Both the position numbers and the translations under genes were made by a program. Of a stretch of 64,000 nucleotides of DNA, positions 12,346 to 24,766 are shown piece after piece. Source of the stretch: Cryptomeria japonica (lineage: Eukaryota > Streptophyta > Pinopsida > Cupressales > Cupressaceae). Position 1 is the first letter of the stretch. Each line of letters begins with the position of its first letter. The stretch lies in the NCBI RefSeq assembly GCF_030272615.1, contig NC_081413.1:720331867-720395866 (forward strand), read 5' to 3'. The notes beneath the pieces were generated by a model. That model worked only from the letters and a program-made list of their open reading frames with translations, had not been told where the DNA came from and searched no databases.

Positions 12346-14372
12346 TTAGTCTATGGAGAAATGTATTATATTTTGCTTCTGTGGTTCACTGTGCAACTAC
12401 AGAGACTAGATTGAAGAAGTATTTTGTGCTGGTAGCACAATTATTAACTCAAATTTTATGATTTGTACAGGTGACATGTAACCTTTGGATATGTTGCATT
12501 AGCATTTTGTATGCAAGCTGGCAACTTTGGTAGTTAAAAAATTTCAGTTTCTGGATTTATAAGACATGTTTATCAATCTATGCGGCTTCCTGGGAGAAAG
12601 AGATGCGTTAGAAAAGTATTATCCTTCAGCGAAAGATAATTGCTTCTATAAATCAATCCTAATTTTGAGATCGATTCATCTGTCACAGTGTATATAAAAT
12701 TTATATATTTGGGCACGAGCTAATGGAAATAAGAACAATACATACCCGAGTACCATACCTGAGTTCACATCTTAAAGACGTGTGAAATGGCTAAGACATT
12801 AGTTACTGCAATAAGATGGTAGAGACTTCTCGAGTATATTTTTGCCCCTGCTTGGCAGCTCAAGTTGAAATGGTATTTAAATGACAGAAATAACTCTTAA
12901 CACATACAATTGAAAGTTAGAGAATGCCAAGTGGTTCTCCACTCATTATCAACACAGCTGATTCTGAAAAATGATATTGCATAAAACGATGACTGCATTG
13001 CCTATGTCCAAGTATCCTCTTGTAATTAGGAATACAAAGCCATACCTTTTTGCAACATCTTGTCACTTGAATGGAGGGCTATATTTATCTTTGATTTTAC
13101 ACCTTGCATGGATTATTGCTGGGGTTCCTTCATGTTGATGATGGGGATGAATTTGCGCTCGCCGTATGAAGTTGCATGTTTTACAATTTTTCGGTGATGA
13201 ATTTTGGATGACTACTTCTGTATTTCTTACTGTCCAGACTCTGTTATTATCTGAGATTTTTGGATTGAAACTATTTGGCCTGACTAAAATATTGAATCAA
13301 TCAAGTATAATTACAAGAAGCAATATGAAATTGTTTTATGCAACAAATCACGGGTGGCCCAAGTTCAAGATACATCAATATTTGATGTTTGTCAGCATCA
13401 AAATCCTTTTTTTTTGTTAGCTGGAACCCTGGTCACTGTGTGACAACCCATTTGATAGAAATCTACACTAATGGACATTGTGGGTATACATGTAATGGAA
13501 GATAATGGGATTGATTTTTGGACTGATCATGGTGACATTGGTCTTCATTAAACACTCGAACTGAATGATGCTTTGCTCAAATGCTCTGGAAATGCAGGAT
13601 ATCCGAGCTCTTCATGTTTGCATATGTTTTCATTCATATAATATTTGTTATGCGGGGTAGACTGAGGATGTCAGCAAAGCATCATTTACTTATGATTGAT
13701 GTGAGTGTGTCCAATTCATTCTCATTTAGTTAAGGATCTATTGCAATGGAATAAGTTTCTTCCTTGCATTAAAGGATGTTGGCACTGGTGTTGGCTTTGA
13801 GCAAATCTTGGAAATTTTGCTTTCAAAGAATAAAATAAAAAATTCACAGCATGCGGGATGATTAAACATGCTCAACTGTGATGTAATAACCATAGTTTTG
13901 AAACTTGGTGTCAAGCCAAATCTTCTCGATGAGTACTTGGCAAGTTTGTCGAACATTTCGTGGTAAATTGTATCATACGGATCGCTGTGTTAGTTTCATC
14001 ACTTAAGCCGTTGTTTGTTATTGTGATATGCTATAGTGACACATTTGATCATTTTTTAGTCGCTTAAAAGTGATCATCAACGACTTTGAATGGTATTTTT
14101 GACTGGATTCGTAAGGTATGTGAGGATTTTTTTTATGTTTTATGATTTTTAAGATTTTAAGATTTCAAAGTAAAACTTTATGTGATTTATTTGGATTTTT
14201 TGAATGGGAAATTCATATAATCAGTACTGTCTATATTTTTATATTTCTAAAAAAAATTTCACCAAAGCAAAAATATGTTAATAATAATTATTATATTATC
14301 ATATCTTTATATTATTATTATATTAGATTGACATAAATATAAAGTTAACTTTTAATATGACAGAGATACACA

Positions 14373-14570
14373 AAATTGATTAATAGTTAAACTTAGAGTG
14401 GGGAGAAAATAAATAATTAAAATTGATTAATAGTTAAACTCAAAGTGAGGAGAGAAAATAAATAATTAAAATTGATTAATAGTTAAACTCAGAGTGAGGA
14501 GAGAAAACAATTTTTTTTTTTTTTGCTTTTGATTAATAGTTAAACTCAGAGTGAAGAATAAAAGAAGAGG
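14373..14570 (+). repeat. Tandem repeat, four units of 47-57 bp
   Basis: The phrase 'attgattaatagttaaac' begins at 14375, 14422, 14471 and about 14528. Each is followed by 'cagagtgaggagagaaaa' or a close variant. A poly-T run (about 14511-14524) interrupts the last interval. Confidence 0.85.
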
Positions 14571-14729
14571 TCCAATAAAAATTATGAGGATTTCTACCCC
14601 CAATTCATATGCTGAATTAGTAGGCTTTTATCTTGGGAAATAGATACATACCTCATTCAAAGCAAATAGTTATAACCATTGTGTTCCTTACAATACTCTT
14701 GGTGTGTAACCTTCACCTTGTTAAACACA

Positions 14730-15190
14730 CCAAAGGACTGAGAGGGTGTTGTGGGGGGAGGGAGTTGAGTGGGGTGAATCAGTCTAGACCTCAAAATATT
14801 CTACTTTTGATCTTTTAAACTTTAAATCACAATTAACTTATTATTGCAATTAAGAAAAATGAAAACACGAAACACAATAAACACACAAACACCAAATTTA
14901 TTTGGAAAACCCTAAACAAGGAAAAACCACGATGAGAATCACATTCACAATATAAATAACTGATTACAATATTTTAGGCTCAAGGCCAAGGAGATCATTA
15001 CACCTTACTCGACTTGCAAAACTAAGGTGCACAACCTTAGGGCAAGATATAGGGGACTTGCAATATTGAAACTCACTATCTCAAGGCAAGATACTAAGGA
15101 TTGCACAAGTTGCCAAAAGGAACACGCCTCTGGGTAAGTGCACCAAGATGGTGAACAGAAAAGTGGCCACATGCAAAAAAAAATGAAATT
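14730..15190 (-). mobile_element. Copia-type LTR remnant
   Basis: Read on the minus strand, the segment ends with the 'gattcaccccactcaac...ctctcag' signature near 14735-14790 that marks the end of copia-type LTRs in this window. It is preceded by 'gtttttccttgtttagggtt' (about 14915-14935), like the 'gggttttcc' phrases in other LTRs here. It runs directly into the palindrome array and GA tract to its right, so these may all belong to one large LTR or its derivative. The LTR start is not identified. Confidence 0.45.
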
Positions 15191-15194
15191 TCTC

Positions 15195-15520
15195 ATAACC
15201 CGTGCGTGTTCTGGAAATTCAGAAATGCACTAGGCTTGGTAACACCAAGCCTAGAAAAAAACAATTAAAAAACAAAAAGTTCCTCAAAACTCGTACGGGT
15301 TTTGAGGAAAATTACATTTTATAATAAAAAATCAAAAGTTCCTCAAAACTGGTACGGGTTTTGAGGAAGATTATATTTTATAGTAAAAAATGAAAAGATC
15401 CTCAAAACTTGTACTGGTTTTGAGGAACATTATACTTTTTAGAAACCCGCGGGTTATGCAAAACTATAAGTTTTTGTCTTAGTTTTGCATAACCCGTACG
15501 GGTTTTATAAAACTAGGAAC
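15195..15520. repeat. Palindrome array, left part (AACCCGTACGGGTT core)
   Basis: Six imperfect palindromes with core AACCCGTACGGGTT are centred near 15203, 15296, 15353, 15412, 15449 and 15496. Three consecutive ones (spacing 57-59 bases) have arms CCTCAAAAC / GTTTTGAGG; others have arms built on GCATAACCC or TAGTTTT. Arms differ between units but remain self-complementary within a unit. A matching array lies at 28205-28400, on the other side of the GA tract. Confidence 0.75.
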
Positions 15521-15533
15521 CAAATAGGAAGTG

Positions 15534-15537
<4 letters not shown>

Positions 15538-15595
<58 letters not shown>

Positions 15596-15726
15596 GATGA
15601 CAGGATTAAGAGAGGGAGAGGAAGATAGAGAGAGTAGGGAGTAGGAAGAGAGGGATAGAATACGATAAGGAGAGGGGGATGGAGAGAGAGTTAGAGAGAG
15701 AGAAGGGGATAGGAAGAGAGGGAGAG

Positions 15727-15794
<68 letters not shown>

Positions 15795-15817
15795 GGAAAA
15801 GGAAGGAGAGAGAGAGA

Positions 15818-15863
<46 letters not shown>

Positions 15864-16042
15864 GAGGGGGAGAATAGGATAAGGAGAGGGGGAGGGAGAG
15901 AGGTGGAGAGATAGAGGAGAAATTGGGAGAGAGGGAGAGGGAGAGGGAGGGCGAAGATGGGGAGAATAGGATAAAGAGAGGGAGATTGGGGAAAGGAGAG
16001 GGGAGAGGGAGAGAGAGGGAGATTGGGAAAAGGAGAGAGAGA

Positions 16043-16098
<56 letters not shown>

Positions 16099-16262
16099 AG
16101 GGAGATTGGGGAAAGGAGAGGGGGAGAGGGAGAGAGAGGGAGATCGGGAAAAGGAGAGGGGGAGAGGGAGAGAGGGAGGGAGAGAGAGGGAGATTAGGAA
16201 AAGGAGAGGGTGAGAGGGAGAAGGAGAGAGGGGGGATGGAGAGAGGGAGGGAGATTGGGAAA

Positions 16263-16312
<50 letters not shown>

Positions 16313-16403
16313 GATTGGGAAAAGTAGTGGGAGAGAGGGAGAGGGAGAGAGGGAGATTGGGAAAAGGAGAGGGGGAGAGGGAGAGAGAGGGAGATTGGGA
16401 AAA

Positions 16404-16455
<52 letters not shown>

Positions 16456-16578
16456 GATAAGGAGAGGGGGAGGGAGAGAGAGGGGGAGAGATAGAGGACA
16501 AATTGGGAGAGAGGGAGAGGGAGAGGGAGGGCGGAGATGGGGAGAATAGGATAAAGAGAGGGAGAGAGAGAGGGAGAT

Positions 16579-16635
<57 letters not shown>

Positions 16636-16742
16636 GATAAGGAGAGGGGAAGGGAGAGAGAGTTAGAGATAGAGAGAAGGGGATAGGAAGAGAGGGAGAG
16701 AGATAGGGAAAGAAAGAGAAGGGAGAAAGGGTGAGAATAGGA

Positions 16743-16800
<58 letters not shown>

Positions 16801-16905
16801 GGGGTAGGAAGAGAGCAATAGAATAGGATAATGAGAGGGAGAGAGAGAGGGAGAGAGAGAGAGAGAGAGAGAGTAGGATAAGGATAGGGGGAGGGAGAGG
16901 GAGTT

Positions 16906-16971
<66 letters not shown>

Positions 16972-17218
16972 ATAAGGAGAGGGGGAGGGAGAGAGAGCGG
17001 GAGAGATAGAGGACAAATTGGGAGAGAGGGAGAGGGAGAGGGAGGGCGGAGATGGGGAGAATAGGATAAAGAGAGGGAGAGAGAGGGAGATTGGGAAAAG
17101 GAGAGAGAGAGAGAGATGAGAGAGAGATGATAGGGAGAGGGGAGGGAGAGAGAGTTAGAGAGAGAAAGATTAGCGGGTAGGAAGAGAGGGATAGATTAGG
17201 ATAAGGAGAGGGGGAGGG
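15538..17218 (+). repeat. (GA)n-rich tract, left part
   Basis: Long runs of GA alternate with degenerate blocks such as 'ggagattgggaaaaggagag' and 'gagaataggataaagagagg' that recur many times, so this is a purine satellite with higher-order blocks rather than a plain microsatellite. All strand coding potential here (Ser/Leu/Pro or Arg/Glu runs of up to 340 codons) is a by-product of the repeat. The tract continues at 26338 beyond element H. Confidence 0.95.
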
Positions 17219-18788
17219 TGATGAGAATGGGTATGGGATAGACTAGCCTAGTCTATGCTCCTTGATCCTCTCCTTGGATCACCAAGTGTTCCAACCACAC
17301 CCTAGGGTCTCTAGGACTTCCCTTGCTTGTGGAATCCCCTGACCTTGCCCAATCCACCCACCAACAACCAATGATACTTCTCCTAAGGTCACACCTACTC
17401 ACAAGCTTCAAAAACCCTCACATAGGCTAATAAGGGTTTAGCTCCTCCTACCACTTCTTAGGTCATAGCAAGGATAGGACAGGTCTTTGACATAGTTTTC
17501 CATCCATTCATATGCCCCCAAGAGGTTTTGACCTTCCTATTTGTTACCGATTTCACTATTTTGCTTCTTTCCTACAAAATAGGGCTACAAGGAATGTGCC
17601 TAATTAGGCCTCCATTCCGGACTTTTAGGGCTCCCTCTTGCAAACGATGCTCAAACTTGTGAAACTTCCCAAAGGGACTGCTATTCATTTGGCAAAGGCT
17701 CAAAGATTTTCCTGGTTTTGGGCCTCCAAGTGTCTGTACACTGCCCTAGGTGAATTTAGGGGTTTTTGAGGGTTTTTAGGCCTGCCAGGGTCACAGTGAT
17801 GGTTTACTATCTTCACCACTTTATCTGGATTGGTGGACGCTCCTCCTTCTCACCAATGGTGCTCCACACACCCCTCTACAACTCCTACAGAGGGTGCCTC
17901 CTTCCTTGTCCTTCCTTGCTCTCACGGACCTCTGCAACCTCAACCCTTCCTAGCTGGGCACAGTCCAATCTCGCCTAGGAGTGGGTCTTTGAAAGGCTTT
18001 CCTGCATCTTCAAGGGCCCTTCTTCCCCTGAGGTACTGTACAGGGTCTGCACTCCTATTCCCCATGGTTTCATGGTGTTTCCACAATGGGGATAGGAGTT
18101 GTCAACCCATTTACACAAAACAGTCCAAAACTGGACAGTGAAAGAGTAACTCACAAAATATTTACAAAACACACAAAACCTGCACAATAAACCTAACCTA
18201 AATGCTCAAAATGAAAGTATAAACACAATACAAGACTCTCAACACCATTTAGTCTCCAAAACAATCCATTGTCACTCTTTTCATGCTCCATTTGTGCCGA
18301 CTGGCAACAAAACACAGTCATAGTCAAAGGTCTTTTTCCTTGGGCCATACAATCTGACATCCAACCCCTCATTTTAGGGTTTGCAACAATATATAATGTC
18401 TTTTCCTCATTTTGTGTGCCAAGGTTAGGGTTCTCCATGCCAAGCTAAGGTTATTACCTATTAGGAGGAAAAGTTGCATGACAACTTTGAGCAACTTTTT
18501 GCAACTTTTGAGCAACTTTTGCAATGTTGCTTTTCTTGACTTTTAGGCCTACATTGGGCTATCCTATGGACACAACTATGATAAAAGGACCCCAAACTCA
18601 TCAATGGCACACATGCCCTCTACTCCACAAGAAAACTCAACCTAGACTTGTGAACCTAGGACCTAAACTAGGACCTAAACAAGACAAATGAGCTCTTGGC
18701 TCTTATTACATTTACATGGCTTCTTAAAGAAACAAAATCCCAACAAAATCCAAAAGGAGGAAGACCTTAGAAGGGTGATCCTGCACCA
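17219..18788 (-). repeat. Element H 3' LTR
   Basis: On the plus strand it begins TGATGAGAATGG and ends CCTGCACCA, so the element-sense strand begins TGGTGCAGG. It pairs with 24767-26337 over its whole length with scattered differences and a few short indels. Its inner end abuts the purine-rich tract 'gtgcagagggagacta' (element sense). Confidence 0.92.
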
Positions 18789-18869
18789 TAGTCTCCCTCT
18801 GCACATAATTAAGGAACTAGGGGAGAGATGAGAGCCAAATCAATACCAAGTTTCTTGAATCTGCCTTCT

Positions 18870-21800
18870 TCAACCCAAGTGGCTTCAGACTCAGGTTGAC
18901 CTGCCCACTTCACCAAGTGTTCCATGTAGACCTCGTGTCTAGTAGACTTCTTCACCCTTGACTCCAAGATCTCCTCTGCTATTAGCTACTTCATTTGAGG
19001 TAAGGTATTTACATCCAAGTCCTGCAGCACCTTGGCTTGATACTCAATTTGCCCTGCTATTTCACCTTTATATAATATCAGATCAGCAACATTGAAGACT
19101 GGTGATATAGCCAAATCTGAAAGAAGATCCACCTTGTAAGCGTTTTCACCATATTTGGACAGAATTCTACAAGGTCCTACCCTCTTCATTTCTAGCTTAG
19201 TAGGCTTGCCGCTTTGCATTCTAGCTTTACTTAGATGGACCATCACATAGTCACCCACTTTGAACTGAACCTCTCTCCTTTTTTCATCCACTTTAGCTTT
19301 CAGTTTTTGAGTAGACTCTAGGATGGCTCTCTTGACCTATTCTTGGACTTCCTTGATGGTTTGAGTGAAGTCCTCTGCTTGCCCACTCTTTATCTCCATG
19401 GAACCAAGTTCTCTTAGTTCACACACCCCTCCTGCATGTCTGCCATAGAGAACCTCAAAAGGACTCCTTCCAGTGGTCCTATTTACACTGTCATTGTAGG
19501 CATACTCAGCTTGTGGAATAACTAGATCCCAAGTTTGCCCATCCTCCTTGGTTAGACACCTCAACAAGTTGCCTAACACCCTATTAATGACTTTAGTTTG
19601 ACCATCAGTTTGTGGATGGTAAGCTGAGCTGAATGATAAATTAGTCCCTAGTCTTCTCCATAAGGTTTGCCAAAAATGGCCCATGAACTTGCTATCCCTA
19701 TCTGAAACAATACTTAATGGGAGTCCATGAATCCTTACAATCTCCTTAAAGAAGAGATGTGCAATATTGTAGACACCTAAAAATGGTCAACGCTTGCAGA
19801 ATCATACTTTAACATTTGCGTATTGCCTCATTTTAGGTTTTTGCGTCGCATTAACATTTCTCCTATGTCATGCACTTGGTTTTTATCATTTGCGAGCATC
19901 GAGTCATTCTTCTACATTCTTCATCTGTCTCGCTTTCGAATTTGGTCTCGTCGACAACAATCTTCAGTCATGATTTTGGTCGATCTTTGTCCTTGTCAAT
20001 CTTGTCATATTGCGATCAATTCGTCATCGATCCTTGTCCTTTTCAATCATGTCAATTTGGTCAATTTGTCATTGATTTTTGTCAACCAATCTCAATCAAA
20101 TCATTTATCAACATTGGTCATTTATCAATTCAAAATCATGATCGAGTCAATTATCTTTCATCAAGACCTAATTCATCTTCTAGGGTTTCGTGATTTAATC
20201 ATTTAACCTTGTGTGCCATTTCTTCCTCCAGGATTAAATAATTTATTTATTTATCCTAGGACTTCTTGTCACAATTAAATGTTCATTTAATTGGCTAATT
20301 ATTCCTCTTTGTGAATTAATTAATAAATGAAAGATTATTAATTAATTTACCTAATTTCTAATTTTCATCATTTTCCTAATTCTTAATTTCTTAATTTCCT
20401 CTTTTTTTCTAATTTTCCTAATTTCTTAATTCCTAATTTCAATTTCCTCCTATTTCTCTCCTAAATTCATGGGAATGACATAGAAATTTGTCATAATTTG
20501 TCATAATTGACAATCAATCAATTCTTGACATAGAAATTTGTCATAAATTGTCATAAATCATCAATCAACAAATTTTGCATAGAAGGTGCATAATTTGTCA
20601 TAAATTTGTCATAATTGACATAATTGATTTGCAATTTCCATTTGAATTGAATCATGCTAATCTTGTCTTTTCTCCATTTTTTCTATAAATTGGATGATCT
20701 TCATCAATCAAAGCAAATTGGTAATCAGACTATCGAATTTCTAATCAATCATATTTCGAGTACTCTTGATCAATAATCTTGTCTACTTGCTTTCAATTAT
20801 GTGTGTGCACTTGTAGGTGAGATCCACAACCAAACCATTTGAAGAGGAAAGAAGAACAATGGAGCCGCATGAAGGAGCATTCAAATCCCACCTTTGGTTT
20901 GCTTAATTTCTAGTTTTGAATGTTTTTATTTCATGTCTCTATTGAATGTGTTTTAGGATAGATCATTGCAATGAGCTTTTGTGATTGAGCTAATGATTAG
21001 TATTTATAATGTTTTGTGATGATTCCTATTTCCTAACGTACAAATATAACTAGCATCATGAGTAGTTCTACATAGAATAAAATGGCTCATCTTAGAAAAT
21101 CTGTCTACCACCACATAGATGCTATCCATACCTGTCTTTGTCTTGGGGAGTCCTACCACAAAGTCCATGCTCACACACTCCCAAGGCCTATTTGGGACCG
21201 GTAATGGCTGATAGAGGCCTGCATTACTTGATCCTCCTTTTTCCCTTTGACACACACCATATTGCTCCACATACCTTCTCACATCCCTTGGCAACCTAGG
21301 CCAATAGTAGTACCTCTGTACTAGATCCAAAGTTTTATTGATTTGAAAGTGTCCACTTAGACTACCGTTGTGTTTCTCTTGTATGAGATTTTCTCTCATG
21401 GATCCTCGAGGCACACATAACTGATTGCCTTTGAACAAGAGACCATTTTGAAGAGTGTAATCTGCATACTCACCATGAAAATGATTCTCAAACTCTTTGC
21501 AGACCTTGTAGGCTGATGAGAAGTCCTCATCTTCTTCATAGAGATCCTTGAAACCTTCTATCCCTATGCTCTGCAATTGTAATTCATGGACAGTCAATAA
21601 CTTCCGGCTTAAAGCATCTGCCACCTTGTTAAGCTGCCCCTTTTTATGCTTGATGGTAAATGTAAAGGATTGGAGGTACTCCATCCACTTCAAATGTCTA
21701 TTGCTAAGCTTCTCTTGAGTGTTGATGTAACTCAAAGCCTGGTTATCTGTGAACACCACAAATTCCTTTGGGAGTAGGTAATGCCTCCACTTCTTGAGAG

Positions 21801-24552
21801 ACCGAACTAGTGCATACAACTCTAGATCATATGCTGAATACCTCTTCTTTGCCTCATTAAGCTTCTCACTGAAAAATGCCACAGGCCTTCCCTCTTGACT
21901 CAATACACCCCCTACTACAATTCCACCTGCATCACATTCCAATGTGAATAGGTTGTCAAAAGTAGGTAAGAGTAGGATGGGTTTTGTGGCTACTTCTTGC
22001 TTCAATAATTGGAATGCTTCATCAGCTTGTTCAGTCCATTTGAACTTAGTTTTAAGGCCTCCTTTTATGGTGTCAAGTACTGGTGCACATATTCCACTGA
22101 AGTTCCTCACAAACTTTCTATAGAATTGGGCTAAACCATGGAAACTCCTAACTTCAGTCCCTGTTTTAGGGGCAGGCCAATTCAAGATTGCCTCCACTTT
22201 GGTTGGATCCATCTTCAAGGTTCCCTTAGACACCACAAACCCTAAGTAGACTAACTCTTGCTTCAAAAAGTCACACTTCTCTAAGTTGATTGCCAACTTC
22301 TCTTCATGCAACCTCTCTAGGACTAACCTCAAATGTTCTAGGTGCTCCTCTTTGGTTCTGCTATAGATGAGTATATCATCTAAGTACACCACCACAAATC
22401 TGCCTATGAAGTCCTTCAACACCTCATTCATCAACCTCATGAAGGTGCTTGGGGCATTGGTAAGTCCAAATGGCATCAGAAGCCATTCATACAACCCTTC
22501 GGTGGTCTTAAAAGCGGTCTTCCACTCATCACCCTCCTTATTTCTAATCTGATGATAACCACTTTTAAGGTCCAACTTCATAAAATACATGGCACCTCTT
22601 AAACAGTCCATCAAATCCTCTATTCTAGGAATAGGAAATCTGTACCTTATGGTGATCCAATTGATTGCCCTTGAATCAGTACAAATTTTCCACTTGCCTC
22701 CCTTCTTTGTTGCTAGTACTACCGAGACTGCACATGGGCTGATGCTCTTCTTGATCAGTCCTTGATCCAACAACTTCTGCACTTGTCTTGCCACCTCCTT
22801 GTTTTGATCAGGAGTCAGCTTATATGCTGCTTTATTGGGTAGGGATGCACTGGGGACAAAGTCTATTTGATGTCTTATAGACCTTCTTGGTGGAAGTGTT
22901 GCAGGTGCTCCATCACTCACTATATCTTTATACTCCTGCAACATTTGTTTTACCTCCTTAGGTACCTTTGTTTGCAACTTATCTTCCTCCTCCTTTGGCT
23001 TCACAAAGATGGCACATCCCACAGTCTCCTCTTCATGTAGCAGGTGTAAGAACTCTTTACCTGTATTAAGTAAGACACTAGGTGTTCTTGAGGTTCCCTC
23101 ATCATTCTCTGTCAGAGACTGAATCTTATAGGTTCTGTTGTCCTTCTTGAAGGAAATGGAGTTCTCCTCTCCATCATAGATCATCTTCCTATCAAATTGC
23201 CAGGGTCTTCCTAGCAGTAGATGACAAGCATCCATGGGTAACACATGACAAAGGATCTTATCCTTGTATCCTCCAATAGAGAAATCTACCCAAGTCTGCT
23301 CATTGACAAGCACACTTTGTCCTTGATTCAACTATGTCACCTTGTAAGGGCTAGTGTGGGGTATCTTTGTGAGTTTCAACTTCTTGGCTGCCTCATCTGA
23401 TATGATGTTATCAGTTGACCCTAAATCAACTATCACCTTGCAAACCTTACCAAGGATTTTGCATCTCACCCTAAACAATGCTCTCCTATGCTTAGGTTCA
23501 TCCTTAACCGGCTATCTTATCAAGACTCTATTGAACATCAGATTCTCTCCAATCTCTAATTCAATATGGTCCACCTTAGGTGTTTTGTTGCTTGATGTGT
23601 CTTCATGGGCATAAGCAAGCCTCTTTCCACTGTTTGATGAGGTAGGTTTGTCAGGGCATCTATAGGTCGGGTGTCCCAATTAACCACAATTGTAGCATTT
23701 CATGGTTGCAAAGTAGGAATTACCCCTGCCGGTAGCTCTGCTCCTATTTGGGCCCCCTTGTGCACCTCTTCCTCGAGAATGGCCTCCTCTAAGAGTGGTT
23801 TCACTATTATGCTCAGTCAACTTGGACTCTCCTTGATTCCTTTTCTCACTTGCCTTGCTTTGGTAACCACCTCGGTGATTCATTTGATCTCTACCTCTAC
23901 CTCTACCCCTGTTGTTGGAGTCTCCCTTCCTTTTGTTCCTCTCTTCCACCTTAGCAGCAAGCTGATGACACTTTTGGACAGTGGTAGGGGCCCATAGGCT
24001 TATCTCCTCCTGGATGTTCCACTTTAGGCCACTTAGATACCTAGCCACCTTGATGGATTCCTCTTCTTGGACTTTGGATCTAAGACAAAGCTTTTGAAAC
24101 TCCTCTGTGTAGGAGGTCACATCAAGGTCTTTTTGCTTCAATCCCTATATCTTCTTATGAAGTTGGACTTCATAATCCTCTGGCAAGTAATTCTCCTTGA
24201 TCTTACTCACCATGGCCTTCCAGTTTGCAATAGGTAGCTTTCCCATGCTAACTCTCTCCTCTTGCAAGTACTTCCACCATGTCAAGGTTGCTCCCCTTAG
24301 TCTTGATTTGGCAACCTTAACCTTTTGAGCTTCTCTCACACCTTCACACTCAAAGTGGTTCTCCATACCCTCAATCCATTCCATGACGGTGTCAATGTCC
24401 ATCCTTCCACTGAAATGTGACAATCCTTCAAAAGCTTTTGTATTCAAAGCCTTGATGGCTGTTACAAAAGGTTCTTCATTGATTAAGGGGTCTGGTTCAG
24501 GTATGATGTCATCTAGATGAATAGCTTTCTTGCCTCTGTCACTAGTGTCCAC
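18870..24552 (-). pseudogene. Element H gag-pol coding region (fossil)
   Basis: From the 5' end (minus strand): gag with a capsid-like domain (SGRMDIDTVMEWIEGMENHF) and an Arg/Gly-rich tail leading to a CCHC knuckle (about 24552-23680); a retropepsin-like region (CHLLLGRPWQFDRKM); reverse transcriptase with KLDLKSGYHQI and YLDDILIYS near 22370; RNase H (FTDNQALSYI; HKKGQLNKVADALSRK); integrase zinc-binding and catalytic parts (PWECVSMDFVVGLP; SSAYHPQTDGQT); and a C-terminal chromodomain (HLVKWAGQP...ATWVEE, about 18880-18980). The largest single frame, 21004-23331, spans protease to integrase. The region is broken at several places and by one nested insertion. Confidence 0.92.
19768..21042. 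mobile_element. Solo LTR nested in element H
   Basis: A 1275-bp insertion within H's integrase begins TGTAGACACC and ends TAACGTACA. It is flanked by AATAT on both sides (19763-19767 and 21043-21047), a clean 5-bp target duplication. It contains no coding sequence. The TGTAGACACC start is shared with the E1/E2 LTRs, so it is probably an LTR of a Ty3/gypsy group left after recombination. Inside are TCAAT-rich sequence (19950-20110) and repeated 'gacatagaaatttgtcataa' units (20470-20630). Confidence 0.88.
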
Positions 24553-24766
24553 ACCCCAGAGTTCTTGTGCTCTCTAATCAACCACTTCTTGCAGCTTGTT
24601 CCTTATCTCACTCATAGCATCTTCAAGGAGTCTATTTTTCTCCTTTTGTTCTTCTACCTCCCTAGCCAGCTCTGCATTAGTGACCATTATGTTCTCCCCT
24701 ACTGATTCACCAGAATATAGAGACATGCACAGTCCACCAAATCTTTAATTTGCTTTGATACTAATC

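Larger units (their letters stand above)
8522..14372. other. Downstream region of the trihelix gene, no gene seen
   Basis: Nearly 6 kb of AT-rich, single-copy-looking sequence with no frame above about 84 codons and no recognisable domain. It could contain a long 3' UTR or introns of a spliced 3' UTR; an AATAAA occurs at about 8993. It holds the two local duplications listed separately. I see no retroelement coding sequence, so this is the least invaded part of the window. Confidence 0.55.

Noticed and set aside
15479-17016. Frames of up to 340 codons rich in Ser-Leu-Pro or Arg-Glu
   Set aside because: Translation of the GA/CT tract; period-two sequence stays open in several frames on both strands.
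19823-20206. Two plus-strand frames of 107 and 127 codons
   Set aside because: They lie in TCAAT-rich simple sequence of the solo LTR and have no recognisable domain.
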